From: Sapria himalayana | Taxonomy: Eukaryota > Streptophyta > Magnoliopsida > Malpighiales > Rafflesiaceae | Length of the DNA stretch: 64,000 bases | Assembly (NCBI GenBank): GCA_029783825.1 | Contig: JAREIK010017160.1 | Span: forward strand, 1-64,000 | Direction of reading: 5' to 3' | Shown: positions 10,863 to 22,560 of the stretch, one piece after another | How the letters are laid out: each line of letters opens with the position of its first letter | How positions within the stretch are numbered: position 1 is the first letter of the stretch | The notes under the pieces: model-generated | Databases searched by the model: none | What the model was told of the DNA's origin: nothing | The model's input: the letters and a program-made list of their open reading frames with translations, nothing else | Translations under genes and position numbers: made by a program

Positions 10863-12990
10863 ATGGCACATTCACAATCTAGCACTTGTAGCAGTAGTGT
10901 TACTAGCACAAGAATCAGGCCCAATGCAATTATTGTAAAAAGCTTTTTGTGGGTAAATCATCCTATGGTACGTCGCATTTGAAGCAACATTTTAATAGGT
11001 GTCCAAGAAGAAAATCAACTGGGAGTGACATAAGGCAAATGATTTTGAAAAGTGATTCGAATGGAAATGATAATTCTGGACATTCAGGTGCATTTAATGA
11101 AAAACAGGGAATAGAGAAAATAGCAAAGATGATTATTCTTCATGACTATCCTCTTTCGATGGTGGAGCATAAAGGATTTAGAGATTTCACAACTATTATT
11201 CAACCTCTTTTCAAGTGTCCTTGCCGTAATACTGTGAAGAAGCATATCTTGACCATTTACGGGGAAGAGAGGGATAAAGTCATGAAGTTGATCGAGAATA
11301 ATGATAGTAGAGTTGCTATTACAACGGACATTAAGATTCTAGTAACCAAAAAAGGGATTTCATGTCTGTTACAACACATTTCATTGATAAATTTTGGACA
11401 TTACATAGTCTAATCCTGAGGTATAACAAATTAACATGTTCTTTCATAAATTAAGTATATATATATCTTTATTCATTGTTTACTTTATTGATAATTTTGT
11501 TATTTTTTCAGGTTTATTAATGTCTCTTGCCCTCATACAAGTGATGTGCTAACAGAGGTGTTGATAGATGCTATGCTGGGGTGGAATGTGGACTCAAGGA
11601 TATCCGCTATTACAGTGGATAATTGCTCTACTAATAATAGCATGATTGGTAAGATAAAAGAAAAATTGAGTGTTGATTGCTTATTGAATGACGGGTCTTT
11701 ACTTCATATGCGTTGTGCTGCACATATCTTGAACCTTATTGTTATGATTGGTTTAGATGTGATCAAGCATGTCATTGATAATGTCAGGGACAGTATAGTT
11801 TTTTGGACAGCATCTCCAAAAAGAATAGAAATGTTTGAGGATGTTTGTAGACAAATGAAAGTTCCTTGTACTAGAAGATTGGGTTTGGATTGTCCAACAA
11901 GGTGTAACTCCACTTATCTAATGCTAAAAACTGCTTTGGCTTATAAAAATGTGTTTCCTAGACTTAAGTTGTTTGAGTCACACTTTGTGCTTGTGCCTAG
12001 TGAAGCAGAATGAGAGACTGCGAAGGATGTTTGTGATAGGTTGGAGTTGTTCTATAATGTCACTGAGTTATTTTCTGGGACAAGATATCCCACAGCCAAT
12101 ATGTTTTTTCCTGTGATTTGCAGAATTAAAATGACATTGAATGAATGGTTCATATCATCCAATGTAGTAATTAGTACAATGGAAAAGAGTATGATTGCAA
12201 AATTTGATACATATTGGAATGTGATCCATAAATTGATGGGTGTTGCTTTAGTATTGGACCCTAGGTATAAGATGACTTTGCTACACTTTTACTTTCCTTT
12301 GGTTTATCCAAATGACTTTAGTGAACAAATTAGCAACATTCAACGACTTTGTTATGAGTTGATGGAGGAATATTATACAAGAATGTTTAAAGGAACAAAT
12401 ACAGAATATGCAGTACATGGAACGGTCACTTCAACTTCAAAAGAGAGTTCAATAACTATCGATAGTAATTATCAATTGTTTGTGAAAAGGATGAAGACTA
12501 ATAAAACTAATAGTTTCAGAACTGAATTGGACCATTACTTGGAAGAAGATGTTTTGCCTGAAAATTCTCAGTTTGATATTTTATTATGGTGGAAAGTTGA
12601 ATGGGGTAAAGTATCCTGTCTTGCAAATTATTGCAAGAGACATATTAGCAATTCCAGTATCTACTGTTGCTTCAGAGTCTGCATTCAGTTCTAGTGGGAG
12701 ATTAGTTAGCCCTCATCGTAATCGACTTAATCCGAAGATGATAGAAGCATTGATGTGTGCTCAAAGTTGGTTGTGGAGTGAAGTGACAAAACATGATGGT
12801 AAATTTATTTCATTGATTATTTATTTTTTATTTACCTATAATTACATAATATTTGTAAAATTTTAATATTATTTTTCTTTTTATATTTTTTTTTCTTGGT
12901 GGAGATGACTTGTTCATTTCAGATGGTTATGCATCAATTTATGAAGAAGATATTAACGTGCATGATGAATGTATTAAATTTTATAACTAA
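10863..12990 (+). pseudogene. hAT transposase (BED finger, RNase H-like core, dimerisation domain), broken
   Basis: Order of parts: MAHSQSSTCSSS leader; a half BED zinc finger (CNYCKKLF, then HLKQHFNRC at 10,925-11,010); the hAT core (ILHDYPLSMVEHKGFRDF, VAITTDI, ITVDNCSTNN, MRCAAHILNLIV); LELFYNVTELFSGT, VLDPRYKMTLL; and the C-terminal dimerisation motif (ARDILAIPVSTVASESAFS). Exons run 10,863-11,420, 11,512-12,798 and 12,923-12,990, with GT-AG introns at 11,421-11,511 and 12,799-12,922. Lesions: the first half of the BED finger is deleted with a frame change near 10,918, there is a frameshift near 11,335, a TGA (Trp expected) at 12,011, and a frameshift near 12,598. It cannot make active transposase. 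Confidence 0.92.
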
Positions 12991-13458
12991 TAAATTTTAA
13001 TTCATATTGCAATTTAAGTATTCAAATATTGAGTTTTTTTTTTATAATTGTATGATTCGAGATTACACATGATCGATGACAACATTTTTATCAACTTTTA
13101 TGAAGATAAAGTCTATCAAACCTTGTTGAAACTTTGTTTAAGATTTTAAACATTTTGAATTTGTCACTTGATACAAATATTTTGATTTGTGATGTTTTAT
13201 TAACATTAGACTTTGGTTTATATTACTAAATTTATAAATCATGAAATTATAGCTGGTGTCATGGGTTAGCAAAATACGTCTTAATATCGCATGGATAAAT
13301 CTGATATCCGTGAAGAATATCCGAAATCCGATGGATAGGATATGGATTTAAATTTTTTTTATCCGTAGTATATGGATATGGATATGGATATATTATTTTT
13401 ATTTAGGATCGGATATGGATTTTGAAAAATCCGATCCGATGCCATCCCTAAGCATCAC

Positions 13459-14859
13459 ATTTCAAATCTAATTTTGGATATAAATATTCAATAGATTCGT
13501 TAATTATGAAATTATATTTTGTGAACAATATATATCCAAAATTATTCATTTTTTTGTGATTATCATTTTTTAATCCAAGTATAGAAAAGTTTACGATATA
13601 AATATGAAGCACGTAAATAGGAGCACACTGGTTGAGCACTCCCACCATTAACACAATACAAGTACAAAATAACTAAAAAGAGAAAAGGTGAAAATTATAA
13701 CATCCCCCCTTAATTGATACATAAATATCTAAAATATTAAACTTTAATAAAAAAATGATTTTATTGAACATTCAACATAATAATTGTTTACAATGTTAAA
13801 TGATACGTTGTCGCTTTAATTTTTTTTTATATATTTATTAAACTTTGTTTCATTTATTAATGAAATTTTCAAAAAATAAAACAAAAATGTATTCTAGAAT
13901 AGAAAATGATAAAATAAGTAAATTAAATATAATTATTAATAAACGTAACAAAATATCTAAATCATTTTTATATGTCATCTCTACTAGACGTCTAAATGCA
14001 TGATTATATCACATAAAATGAGTCATTACTTGCACTAGCATGAAGAGCAATACATGAAGTTTTGATATATTTTTTTAACCGAAATACTTTATTCTCTAGT
14101 GTAGAGATTTTCAATCACTGTGATATAATATTCTCAACTTGACTAAGAATAAATGTTTAAGTCAAGAATATATCATAAATGAATTAATCATAATCAATCA
14201 AATGTGATATTTTAATCTAAAATAAAAAATATTTAATATATCATACATTCATACTAAATCCCAAAAGAAATTTTATTCCAAATCATATGATACTACAAAT
14301 AAATTATCAGTAAAATAAAATAAAATCAAATCAAAATTGAATTATCTAAAAAATTAAATCATAGAAATAAGGCTAATTAGATAAATGAAAAAAAAAACAT
14401 AACAAATAAAAGAAATAAATGATTAAGCTGAATATTACCTTCATGAATGAAATGTGGTGTTTTTTCATTAACTACACAATTCTTAATGAAGATGAAAAAA
14501 ATAATAATAAAAACAAAATAATTATCCATAAAATGACTATTAACTCATGACTTGATAATTCCTAAGTTCAAAGTAAAAGGATGAGTCACGAGGACTCTAG
14601 TGCTTGAAGATCAAGAAGAGTATACTGCTATTCTATTGGAGAGCTATATTTTGTGTCTTGGTATTTATGAGTTACATAGTGATAGATACACAACATATCA
14701 TTGAGAGTGATCACTTAGATAACTTAGATTATGTCGAGCACTATTTGGACCTATTCATTGACTTTGTTGCCATCTTTGTGGATTCTCATCGTCATGTTTA
14801 AGAATATATTGGAGAAGAACAAAAAGATACTTGTATCAAAATTGAAGAATATATTCGAG
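13459..14859. other. AT-rich intron sequence
   Basis: No coding, RNA or repeat feature recognised. Confidence 0.4.
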
Positions 14860-15106
14860 AAAAAATATCATTTTCAAAGACTTGTTAGACAAGGCTCTTG
14901 AATCCTTCTTTCAGGGCTCCCGGAGTCATTGATCAAATTCAGTTGGATTGGCATCTTCAAATGCTTCCTTCACCAAGTCCCATAGATTCGAGACTTGAAC
15001 CTCGTCATCATTTTGATCCTTCAAAAACTATAGTTTTTCCCTTTAAAAAATAGAATCTAAGAAGACTAAGGCACACCATTGCTCATTATGTTTCCCTCTT
15101 ATACCA
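14860..15106 (-). pseudogene. Ty1/copia gag fragment with primer-binding site
   Basis: On the minus strand a TGGTATAAGAGG motif (15,095-15,106) resembles the initiator-Met-tRNA primer site TGGTATCAGAGC. Downstream the frame reads QVSNLWDLVKEAFEDANPTE, a stop, then KKDSRAL and NDIFSRI. This matches the gag start of copia elements (LWDLV, then KKD-x-x-AL, then IFxRI). Stops and frameshifts break it. The LTR should lie at higher coordinates (about 15,107-15,390), but its limits are not clear. Confidence 0.6.
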
Positions 15107-15393
15107 CTTTGTTGTTAGTAGTAAAAAAAGTGTGTGATGATTTAATAGATTCCAATAATATCACTATCTTAATTACGTTAGCTAAAGAAAATTTATATAA
15201 TATGATACATGGCCTGAATACATAAGTTGTGAGGTGGATAGTGGAGAGGCGATGATAACTAACACGTTTACTTATTCATTTGATTAAGTAAAAAATTATC
15301 ACATTTTGAAGTACTGCTCAATTGACTAAGTAAATAACTTTCAAGTTTTGAGACATTACTCAATAAAACACAAAAACAAATAGGGTTTCAGCA

Positions 15394-15550
15394 GATATGT
15401 CAATTGGGACAGATAGACCAAGGCAAGGCCCAAGGCACGGCCCAAGGCACGGCCCAATTCAGCAGTACCTAGCATGGCCCGGGATGCTAATTCAAAACCA
15501 TGTCAAGATATGCTGTAGGCTGTGCTTGGCATGGTTAAATATTGATCCCT
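15394..15550. repeat. GGCACGGCAC-family MITE fragment
   Basis: Starts with AGATATGTCAATTGGGAC, a decayed TAGAGGTGTCAA-type end. Tandem AAGGCACGGCCC units and GGCATGG motifs follow. The right end is unclear. Confidence 0.45.
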
Positions 15551-16009
15551 GTGGTATCTTGTATAACATCAAAATTTATTTTTCCTGATATTATGAATAT
15601 TAGTTTAAATAGGAAAATAAAATTCTAACTAAATATTATAAAAATTTTAACATATTTAAAGTATTGAAAAAATATACTTATGATTCTTCAAATATTATAA
15701 CTAAATGATAACTTACATGATGAAACCAAAATTTTAAATTATAAAGATAAAATATATATAGAGTGACTAGATAATGATCATGATCTAGGACTAGGAACAT
15801 TAGCAGATATTTAATTAGCATTAATTTTATTTTTATTTTTTTCATATACAAATAATTTATCAATTTGAATTTATTTTATTTTACTTATTGTATTTTACTT
15901 TATATTGCACTTTTTAATTACAAATATTTTTTTAATATTATTTAAATTTTTCTTTTTATAATTTTTATATAGTATATATTATATTATATAAATAAAAATA
16001 TAATATAAG

Positions 16010-16215
16010 TAGGGCACGAGTCTATATTGTAGCCTAGCTCTAAGGCCCTAGGCCCTTAGGCTAGGTCGATTGGAGTTTGCATTGTACCAAACCCATTCCG
16101 AAGGGCCCAAGCTAGGCTCCAGCAATTCAGACTAGCCTCGCCACACCTTGGGCCCCAGGCTAGCCTAGATCACACCTAGGCTAATTTAGAATAGTCCATG
16201 CTCACCTACACAGCA
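16010..16215. repeat. GC-rich repeat island
   Basis: Dense CTAGGCC, GGCTAGG and GGGCCCAAG motifs in an otherwise AT-rich region. Probably a diverged member of the same dispersed family, but no end motif was seen. Confidence 0.35.
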
Positions 16216-17282
16216 CCCTTTCCAACATGTTTGAAATTTCTAGCTTTATGAATTTTTTACATTTATTAATAATATTTTAGTTTACATGATTAATACTTCT
16301 TTGGTCTAAGTTAAACTTTTTCTATTTTCTAATTATTTTCATAAATAAAAAAAATTAATTTAATAGGAACATAAAAAATAAAACATGATAATATATTAAA
16401 ACATGTGTCAAATATTTTCTATACTTACCATATAAATCATGAGATCATACATCAATCTTCTAGTATTAGCACACCCACACATAACTGGATTGCAGAAATA
16501 ATTAATTGCCTTTCGATTTTTAAGAGTATATATTTTGCACACGCTCTCTTTCCATGGCAAGACAATATGATATTTAGAGCCTTACGTCAATGCCCAACAA
16601 AGATACAAGTTACTTTCTCTAAAGTCAAATAAAATATTAATAATTACTAACATTATTTTTTTTTTTGCATAGGAATGGTATAAGTCCATACGTTGTACAT
16701 AGATTCATTATATTTTCTTTCTCATTTAATTCTACCTGAACCTCAAGTTAATACAAAAAATTACGTGTTTGTTATATTTAAACTTGTTGATTCACAAAAT
16801 TATATCACTCCTATAAATAGATTATATGTGCTAATAAGTAAATATTATGTTAATTATAGAAATAGTAAAGTTTCCCAAGAAAATAAATTTTCCTCTTATC
16901 CAAAATACATAATAATACATTAGTCTATTGCATCAAAAACACATACTGAGCTAAAAATAAAAAATTTGACCAAATAGAACATAAGAGTTCGTATTATCAG
17001 AATGAAACATAAATAATTTACTCAAACCAAAGAGACATCTAATAAGAAGTCAGATGATCATGAAGCAGTAGATGAGATATATTCAACACTCAATTTCATA
17101 TATTATATAATACTCATGTGTTCTTTTTTGTTTTCTTTAATCTTGTTCTCTAAATTGTGCTAAAAAAGTTTAGAAAATGTTTAAAGAGAAATCTTTCTTT
17201 CTAATAAGATTTGAGAACTAATATAATGACAAATAAAAAGATATATTATTAGTAGAAACTATAAAGTAGATGTGATAAACAA

Positions 17283-17790
17283 GTCAGGAGGCCCAACACC
17301 AGCCTATGGCACAGCCTTGATTACACGACCCAGGCACAACCCAACACGATGTGAGTAGTACATGGAATAGACACATGCCAAATTTTATCTGGCATGGCAA
17401 GGCACAACACAATGGTCTTCTCAGGACAAAACCAACCTAGTGACAAAACAACCCAAGTCACACTCATATCAACCTCAAGGCTAGCCTGAACCTAATAAGA
17501 AAAATAAAAAAAAAAGTACTCCGCCTCTACTTTTTATTGGCATAACAAGCCATGTTTTTTTTATGAAGTGAACAATCATGCTCCCAAAAATATCTTACTA
17601 TGCCTATTAAAATTACTCTCGTACTAGTTTGGATTGAACTGGAGCTGGTCAAGTCCAGCTCTAGCTTGCCAGGAGCAAACCCGAACTAGCATGGGTTCGA
17701 ACTATTTTGGGTCGAGCATGGTCAAGCATGACCTAGCACGACCCGAGCAACCTGTAGGCCAACAGATCATACCGTGCAACCCTTTGGCAT
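17283..17790. repeat. Two GC-rich MITE-like islands
   Basis: 17,283-17,480 carries GGCACAGCC, GGCATGGCAAGGCAC and CACAACCC motifs. 17,630-17,780 carries GAGCATGG, AGCACGACCC and CCTGTAGGCC. Both are word-similar to the hAT-type MITEs at 48.5 and 53.3 kb but have lost recognisable ends. Confidence 0.4.
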
Positions 17791-18114
17791 TCATCAAAAA
17801 GAATAATTTCTAAATTTAAATTATCTTATATTTCATTAAATAAGAATAAAGATTACAATATGAATAATTCAACAAAGCAAGAAAATGTATATATACAAGA
17901 ATAAAAATGTGAAATGGAAATAAAAAATAATATTTTTTATAGAATTAAATGATTAACAATATCTTTTTTTTTATCTTTTTTATTTTATTATAATTTTTGT
18001 GTGAGATTACATAAACACTAACATATTAAATTTCATAAGAACTCTGAAGTTAAATATATTTAAATAACAATAATATTCTGATAGTTGAACACCTAAAAAA
18101 TTCATGTATTATGA

Positions 18115-18140
18115 GTGTGTGTGTGTGTGTGTGTGTGTGT
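18115..18140. repeat. (TG)n microsatellite
   Basis: Uninterrupted GT dinucleotides. Confidence 0.9.
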
Positions 18141-18544
18141 AATTTAAAGATCATCTCCTTGTACAATACGAAGTATTTTTGTCCAAGGTAGTAGTAGGTC
18201 TTGAGTCTGATAGACATAATCTTTGATTATCAAAGATAAGACAGTCGAGATATTAATTTCTCTTAGATCTCAAGCTAAATGTGAACTTTATGCATTGGGT
18301 ACAACCTTCACAATCTCCATATTCTATTTTATATTTTTTATATTTTAATTTTCCATGTTTTATTATTATTTATCATAAATATTTATGTGTATTTTTTATG
18401 TTTCATTTTTATTCAAACATGATATATTGATATATTTAAAATAATAATATATAAAATTTATTTTATTTATATTTATATTAACACGTATTTAACACTAATA
18501 AATTATCAATACATGTGCTTATTTTAATAAAAAAATAGATAATG

Positions 18545-18645
18545 ACATAAGACACAAACATTGGCCCTCGATCAAGCCTCAAGCGGGGAGCAAGTATGGT
18601 TCCTATCTCTATTTTATGCTTTTTAAAACCATGGCCCACACAAGT
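18545..18645. repeat. AAGGCG-family MITE fragment
   Basis: Contains CAAGCCTCAAGCGGGGAGCAAG and ends GCTTTTTAAAACCATGG, the end motif of the element at 20,322-20,717. Confidence 0.35.
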
Positions 18646-18794
18646 ATGTGTATTTCATCCAGAAATGAAGAATCCCCCAGTTTTGCTAAAATTATTTATT
18701 TTAAAACTACCGCAAAACATAATAAACCAGAACGTTAGCCTGAACACAAGTTAAAAAATTAACTTTAGAATCTCTCTATCAAGATTTTAAATAC

Positions 18795-18882
18795 CATGTT
18801 TCACAGAGTTCCAGAGCTCCAATTGATCTGATTGAGACATATGCATAACATTTTTGCAGTTTTCATTTATTATGTAGTCAGC
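18795..18882 (-). CDS. ATG5: ATG5 exon 4 (helical region)
   Basis: 88 nt between the acceptor TTTTGCAG|GC and the donor AAACATG|GTATTT. It encodes ADYIINENCKNVMHMSQSDQ followed by LELWNSVKH and a split Gly codon. This is the helix-rich linker of ATG5, whose plant consensus is roughly NVMNMSQSDQ followed by LWxSVMxG. Reading frame and splice phase follow from exon 3, joining as SLKE-ADYI. No disabling change is visible. Confidence 0.9.
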
Positions 18883-19199
18883 CTGCAAAATACTTCTCAA
18901 AAATCAATCACAGAGCACCCTTTTTATTTTATACGCCAAGAGCATCCTATTCCTACCTCAAAAAAAAACACAGATACAACTACGATACAACCATAGATGG
19001 AAATGTCAACTGATATGCAACAATTATTTCAAGCATCAACCAACAATGAAATGATAAAGGAAAGCAGAAGTCATTTTCCCAAAATATTTGCCAATATACT
19101 AATATTCCACCACTATATCACCAATATATTGGTGAAATATATTGTCCAAAAAAAGAAATTGCCGAAAAAATGGCAACTTGTAAAAAAATATGATGTTTT

Positions 19200-19510
19200 A
19201 TGATTTAAAAAAAACTACCACCTTTGGGAAAAAATCCACTGCAGCTACATCGGGATTTATTTAAAAAATAATTTTATCCAATAATTATAATTAATTTCTA
19301 AAGTCTAGTTTGGCCAAAGAAAAATTATCAATACCCAAATTTTCTTTTGGGTATTGAATGATTATTGGAATAAAATAAGTTACAATTTCTGTAATATTTA
19401 TTTACTATTTTCACTTTTATGATATGAGCACATAAGGAAAAATATTTCTTTCAATTAGAGAGTTTTATTAGTTTGTATCTGACTTCACTAATTCTACATG
19501 GTATCAGAGC
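19200..19510 (+). mobile_element. Putative LTR end and primer-binding site
   Basis: TGGTATCAGAGC at 19,499-19,510 is the copia-type initiator-Met-tRNA primer site. It directly follows a sequence ending CTACA, as an LTR would. The 5' end of the LTR is not resolved. No gag or pol follows. Instead there is a GTG-rich stretch and a minisatellite, so the element is non-coding or internally replaced. Confidence 0.55.
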
Positions 19511-19829
19511 TCAGATCTACAAACCCTAAAGATTGTGTGCAACAATGTGTGTGTGCGCATGGTAATGTTGTCCATGAAGTGCGAACCATGTGTGAGGTTT
19601 ACATGGTGCATGCACGTGGTACACTGTGTGCATGATGTGGTGTTGATGGGTGTATATGTGGTGCAGTGTTTGTGTCGACGCAGTGTTAGCGTCAGCATAG
19701 TGTTGGGGTCGATGTGGCAAAGTGACAATGTGAGTGCATCATCGATGCAGAGTTGGTATCAAAGAAGCATTGTGGATTGTGGTCATGACAACAACGTAGC
19801 ATTGGCATCAACACTGGGTTAGTGTGTCT

Positions 19830-20230
19830 GCTGCAAAATGTAACAGTGTGTGCAGTGAGCATAAAGGTGTAACAGTGCGTGAAGTGAGCAGGCAAGTGTT
19901 AACAGTCTTTGCTGTGAGCATGCAAGTGTTGATAGTGTGTGCAATGAGCATGAAAGTGTTAACAGTGTGTGCAGTGAGCATGAAATGGTTAACAGGGAGG
20001 GCAGTGAGCATGAAAGGGTTAACAGGGAGGGCAGTGAGCATGAAAGTGTAACTCTGTGTGCAGTGAGAATGAAAGGGTAAACAATGTGTGCAGCGAGCAT
20101 AAAAGCGTAACAGTGTGTGCAGCGAGCATGAAAGTGTAAGTGTGTGCAGTGAGCATGAAGGTGTAACAGTGCGTGCAATGAGCATGGTGTAACAGAGTGT
20201 GCAGTGCGACGTGCAGTGTGGTGAGTGTAG
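19830..20230 (+). repeat. Minisatellite with about 30-bp unit
   Basis: Around twelve imperfect units of GTGCAGTGAGCATGAAAGTG followed by TAACAGTGT. It lies in the interior of the LTR-like element whose PBS is at 19,499. It creates long antisense frames rich in His, Cys and Thr that are not genes. Confidence 0.85.
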
Positions 20231-20321
20231 TATTGTGTGTCATAGAGCAGTGTAGCAATGTGGACATGCAATTTTACTTATTAAAATTATTTCAGTTATT
20301 ATTATGGGATCTTGCAGTATC

Positions 20322-20717
20322 CTCATAGTTTTAAAAAGCACAAGGCGCACCAAGGCGCACCAAGGCGCAAAGGTTTCTTGGAGATTTGAGGCGCAAGGCG
20401 CACATTAGGCGTGGACTTTTGTGAAGTGAATATAACTTTAGATGCACATAAATTTTTATTAAATATAATTCTATTGATAAAAAAATAAATATTTCTAATA
20501 TTTATATAAATTTTGATAAAAAAAATAAATAAAATTATATAAATTCCAATATATAATATTATATTTTTGCTAATAAATATATTTTTTAAAAAAAATATAA
20601 TATATAAGGCGCGGCTCTTCAGTAAGACGCATACCTTGGAAGGCGAGACGCTATAGCTAGGAAGTGGTTGTGCCTTGAGCCTATGCACGCCTTAAGCCCG
20701 CCTTTCACAACTATGAG
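20322..20717. mobile_element. AAGGCG-family MITE
   Basis: The left end CTCATAGTTTTAAAAAGC pairs with the right end GCCTTTCACAACTATGAG. Inside both ends are AAGGCGCACC / GGCGCAAGGCGC motifs around an AT-rich core. No transposase. A target duplication was not identified. Confidence 0.6.
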
Positions 20718-21997
20718 ATTGAGACAAGAACATAAAGAGCCGAAGCAGATTATTATTTATTTCTCTTATTTCACATTGTTAGTTGTGTAGTTTATGAAGG
20801 TAATCTCTCAAAAAGTAGATGTGCCTACATGATTAAAACAAAGATGATATTATTATATTCTTTACTGATAGTTCTGTGAGATATGATATCATAGTCAAAT
20901 TGTGAATTATCATATTTTTATCTCCATGACAGAGATTTATTATCAAACATTGTAGTATATCTATAAATTATAAACAAAAATTTAATAACTAAAAGGTTGA
21001 GTGGACATAATTTTTAATAAAACTAATTATAAATTATAAACAAACATTGTAATTACGCTTCCACGTTTGTGATTTCAAAGATTCAGAAGAAGCGAAGAAT
21101 AAAAAACAACAAATAATATATATATCCACAACTACAATCCAACAAAACCACAACAGAATCAAAACCACAACAAAAAATATAAAATAATGTGTTTCGCTGG
21201 TCATTCACCACGACTAATAACATCCACTAGAAAAATACTTATGTGTTTATAGATTATAACCAAATTAAAAAATTCTTATAGTCTGTGAGCAGAAACAATC
21301 ACGAATAAAATCACTAAAAAAGGAGAAAAGACTGAGATGAATAGTTCCACACTAGAATTACAGCAGCATAAAAAAAATTAAAAAATCAATTTATATCAAT
21401 ACAATTTTTTGATTTTATTAAACGGTGCAGGTTGGATCACTCGGCAAACCAGGTTCTGGTTCAAGAATTCTACGACCCACTAATCGGACAACGAGAGCTC
21501 AATTATTATGTTATTACTGCATTACTGGCCTCTTAATATTTTCTTTTATGCACTTATATGAATATATTAAAACAGAAAAATATTTTGGTTATATATCTAA
21601 TTTATCAATACAAATTATATACAACATAATTAAAATAAAATTTAATTAATAATGATGATATATCTCTCTAATTAAGATAGTCAAAGATTGTTGAGAGATA
21701 TTTCTTATGTCGTTACTTGGAGGCAGGAAGAATACCAATCATAATAGATGTAATGGCACAAGATCCTTAATATAATATATATGATGTTGAAAAAATTATC
21801 CTACCGTGAAGTAGTATTGGAGTAATTTTCAAAAAAAAAACAAACATGAACGTTGCAGATTGTTGAGAGAGTAAGGCCACGAGGTGGTAAAAAATTTAAA
21901 TGACCCAACCAAGCATACATCCCGCCCCATAAAAACTCAAACTTGGCATGAATGCCCTATCAAGACTAGCCATGGGTCAAGATATTGTTAATTTGTG
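20718..21997. other. AT-rich intron sequence
   Basis: Nothing recognised. Confidence 0.4.
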
Positions 21998-22005
21998 ACT
22001 CAAGC

Positions 22006-22209
22006 AATGATTAAAATATCGATTTCTACAGATATATCAATACTTGAATTTTACGAAAATATCGGATATATCAAATATATATCGCTGTATTTGTATATGA
22101 GCACCGATCAAGGATAGATATATCGATTTTAATGAATTTATCGATACTTTAAATTTATTATATATATCAGAGATATATCGGTGGATATATCGAAAATTTT
22201 TATCATTGG
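22006..22209. mobile_element. ATATATCG MITE, copy 1 (204 bp)
   Basis: The ends AATGATTAAAAT and ATTTTTATCATTGG are inverted repeats. The interior is packed with ATATATCG/CGATATAT words. Flanks ACTCAAGC (21,998-22,005) and ACCCAAGC (22,210-22,217) match at 7 of 8 positions, an hAT-like 8-bp target duplication. A second copy lies at 46,493-46,686 in the same orientation. Confidence 0.75.
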
Positions 22210-22439
22210 ACCCAAGCACTATGTATAATATCATGCACTACTTTTTAAAGAAAGACCATTTTGATTCCATTGTTTGGCATAATCAAACTATTGTATTTAA
22301 CCCGTTGATAAAATCCAACAATTGGCTTTTCCCAACAAAAATAATAAACAAATAAATATTTCAATATATGAATATAAAGATCGTACCCGATGAACAATAT
22401 TCCTAATTTAACTAAAAGTATGTATAGATTAATATCTCA

Positions 22440-22560
22440 ACAATCTTACTGCTAGAATTCAAAAAAATCATATATGATGAGTCTCGAACCCGAGACCTGT
22501 AAACTTTAGACGAAGACAGTTATCATCACATCAAGGAAATACTTTAAACAAAAGCATGCA
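22440..22560 (-). mobile_element. Possible tRNA-derived SINE remnant
   Basis: The minus strand has GGTCTCGGGTTCGAGAC (22,482-22,498), a good pol III B box, preceded by GATGTGATGATAACTG, which could be a decayed A-box region. No tRNA fold is preserved. Confidence 0.35.

Larger units (their letters stand above)
9469..13450 (+). mobile_element. Ac-like hAT DNA transposon, complete ends, 3,982 bp
   Basis: The ends are TAGAGATGGCA (left) and TGCCATCCCTA (right), imperfect TIRs of the Ac type (TAGGGATG...). A perfect 8-bp duplication, AGCATCAC, flanks it at 9,461-9,468 and 13,451-13,458, as expected of hAT integration. Both subterminal regions (9,480-9,660 and 13,270-13,445) are dense in GGATAT, ATCCGAT and GATCTGATCC motifs, likely transposase binding sites by analogy with Ac. 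It carries a transposase pseudogene and an internal minisatellite. It sits inside an ATG5 intron in antisense orientation to that gene. Confidence 0.92.

Noticed and set aside
14604..14801. 65-codon plus-strand frame
   Set aside because: It lies next to and opposite a decayed minus-strand copia gag, with no similarity of its own.
19504..20271. Long antisense frames rich in His, Cys and Thr
   Set aside because: Produced by the ~30-bp minisatellite, which reads open in several frames.
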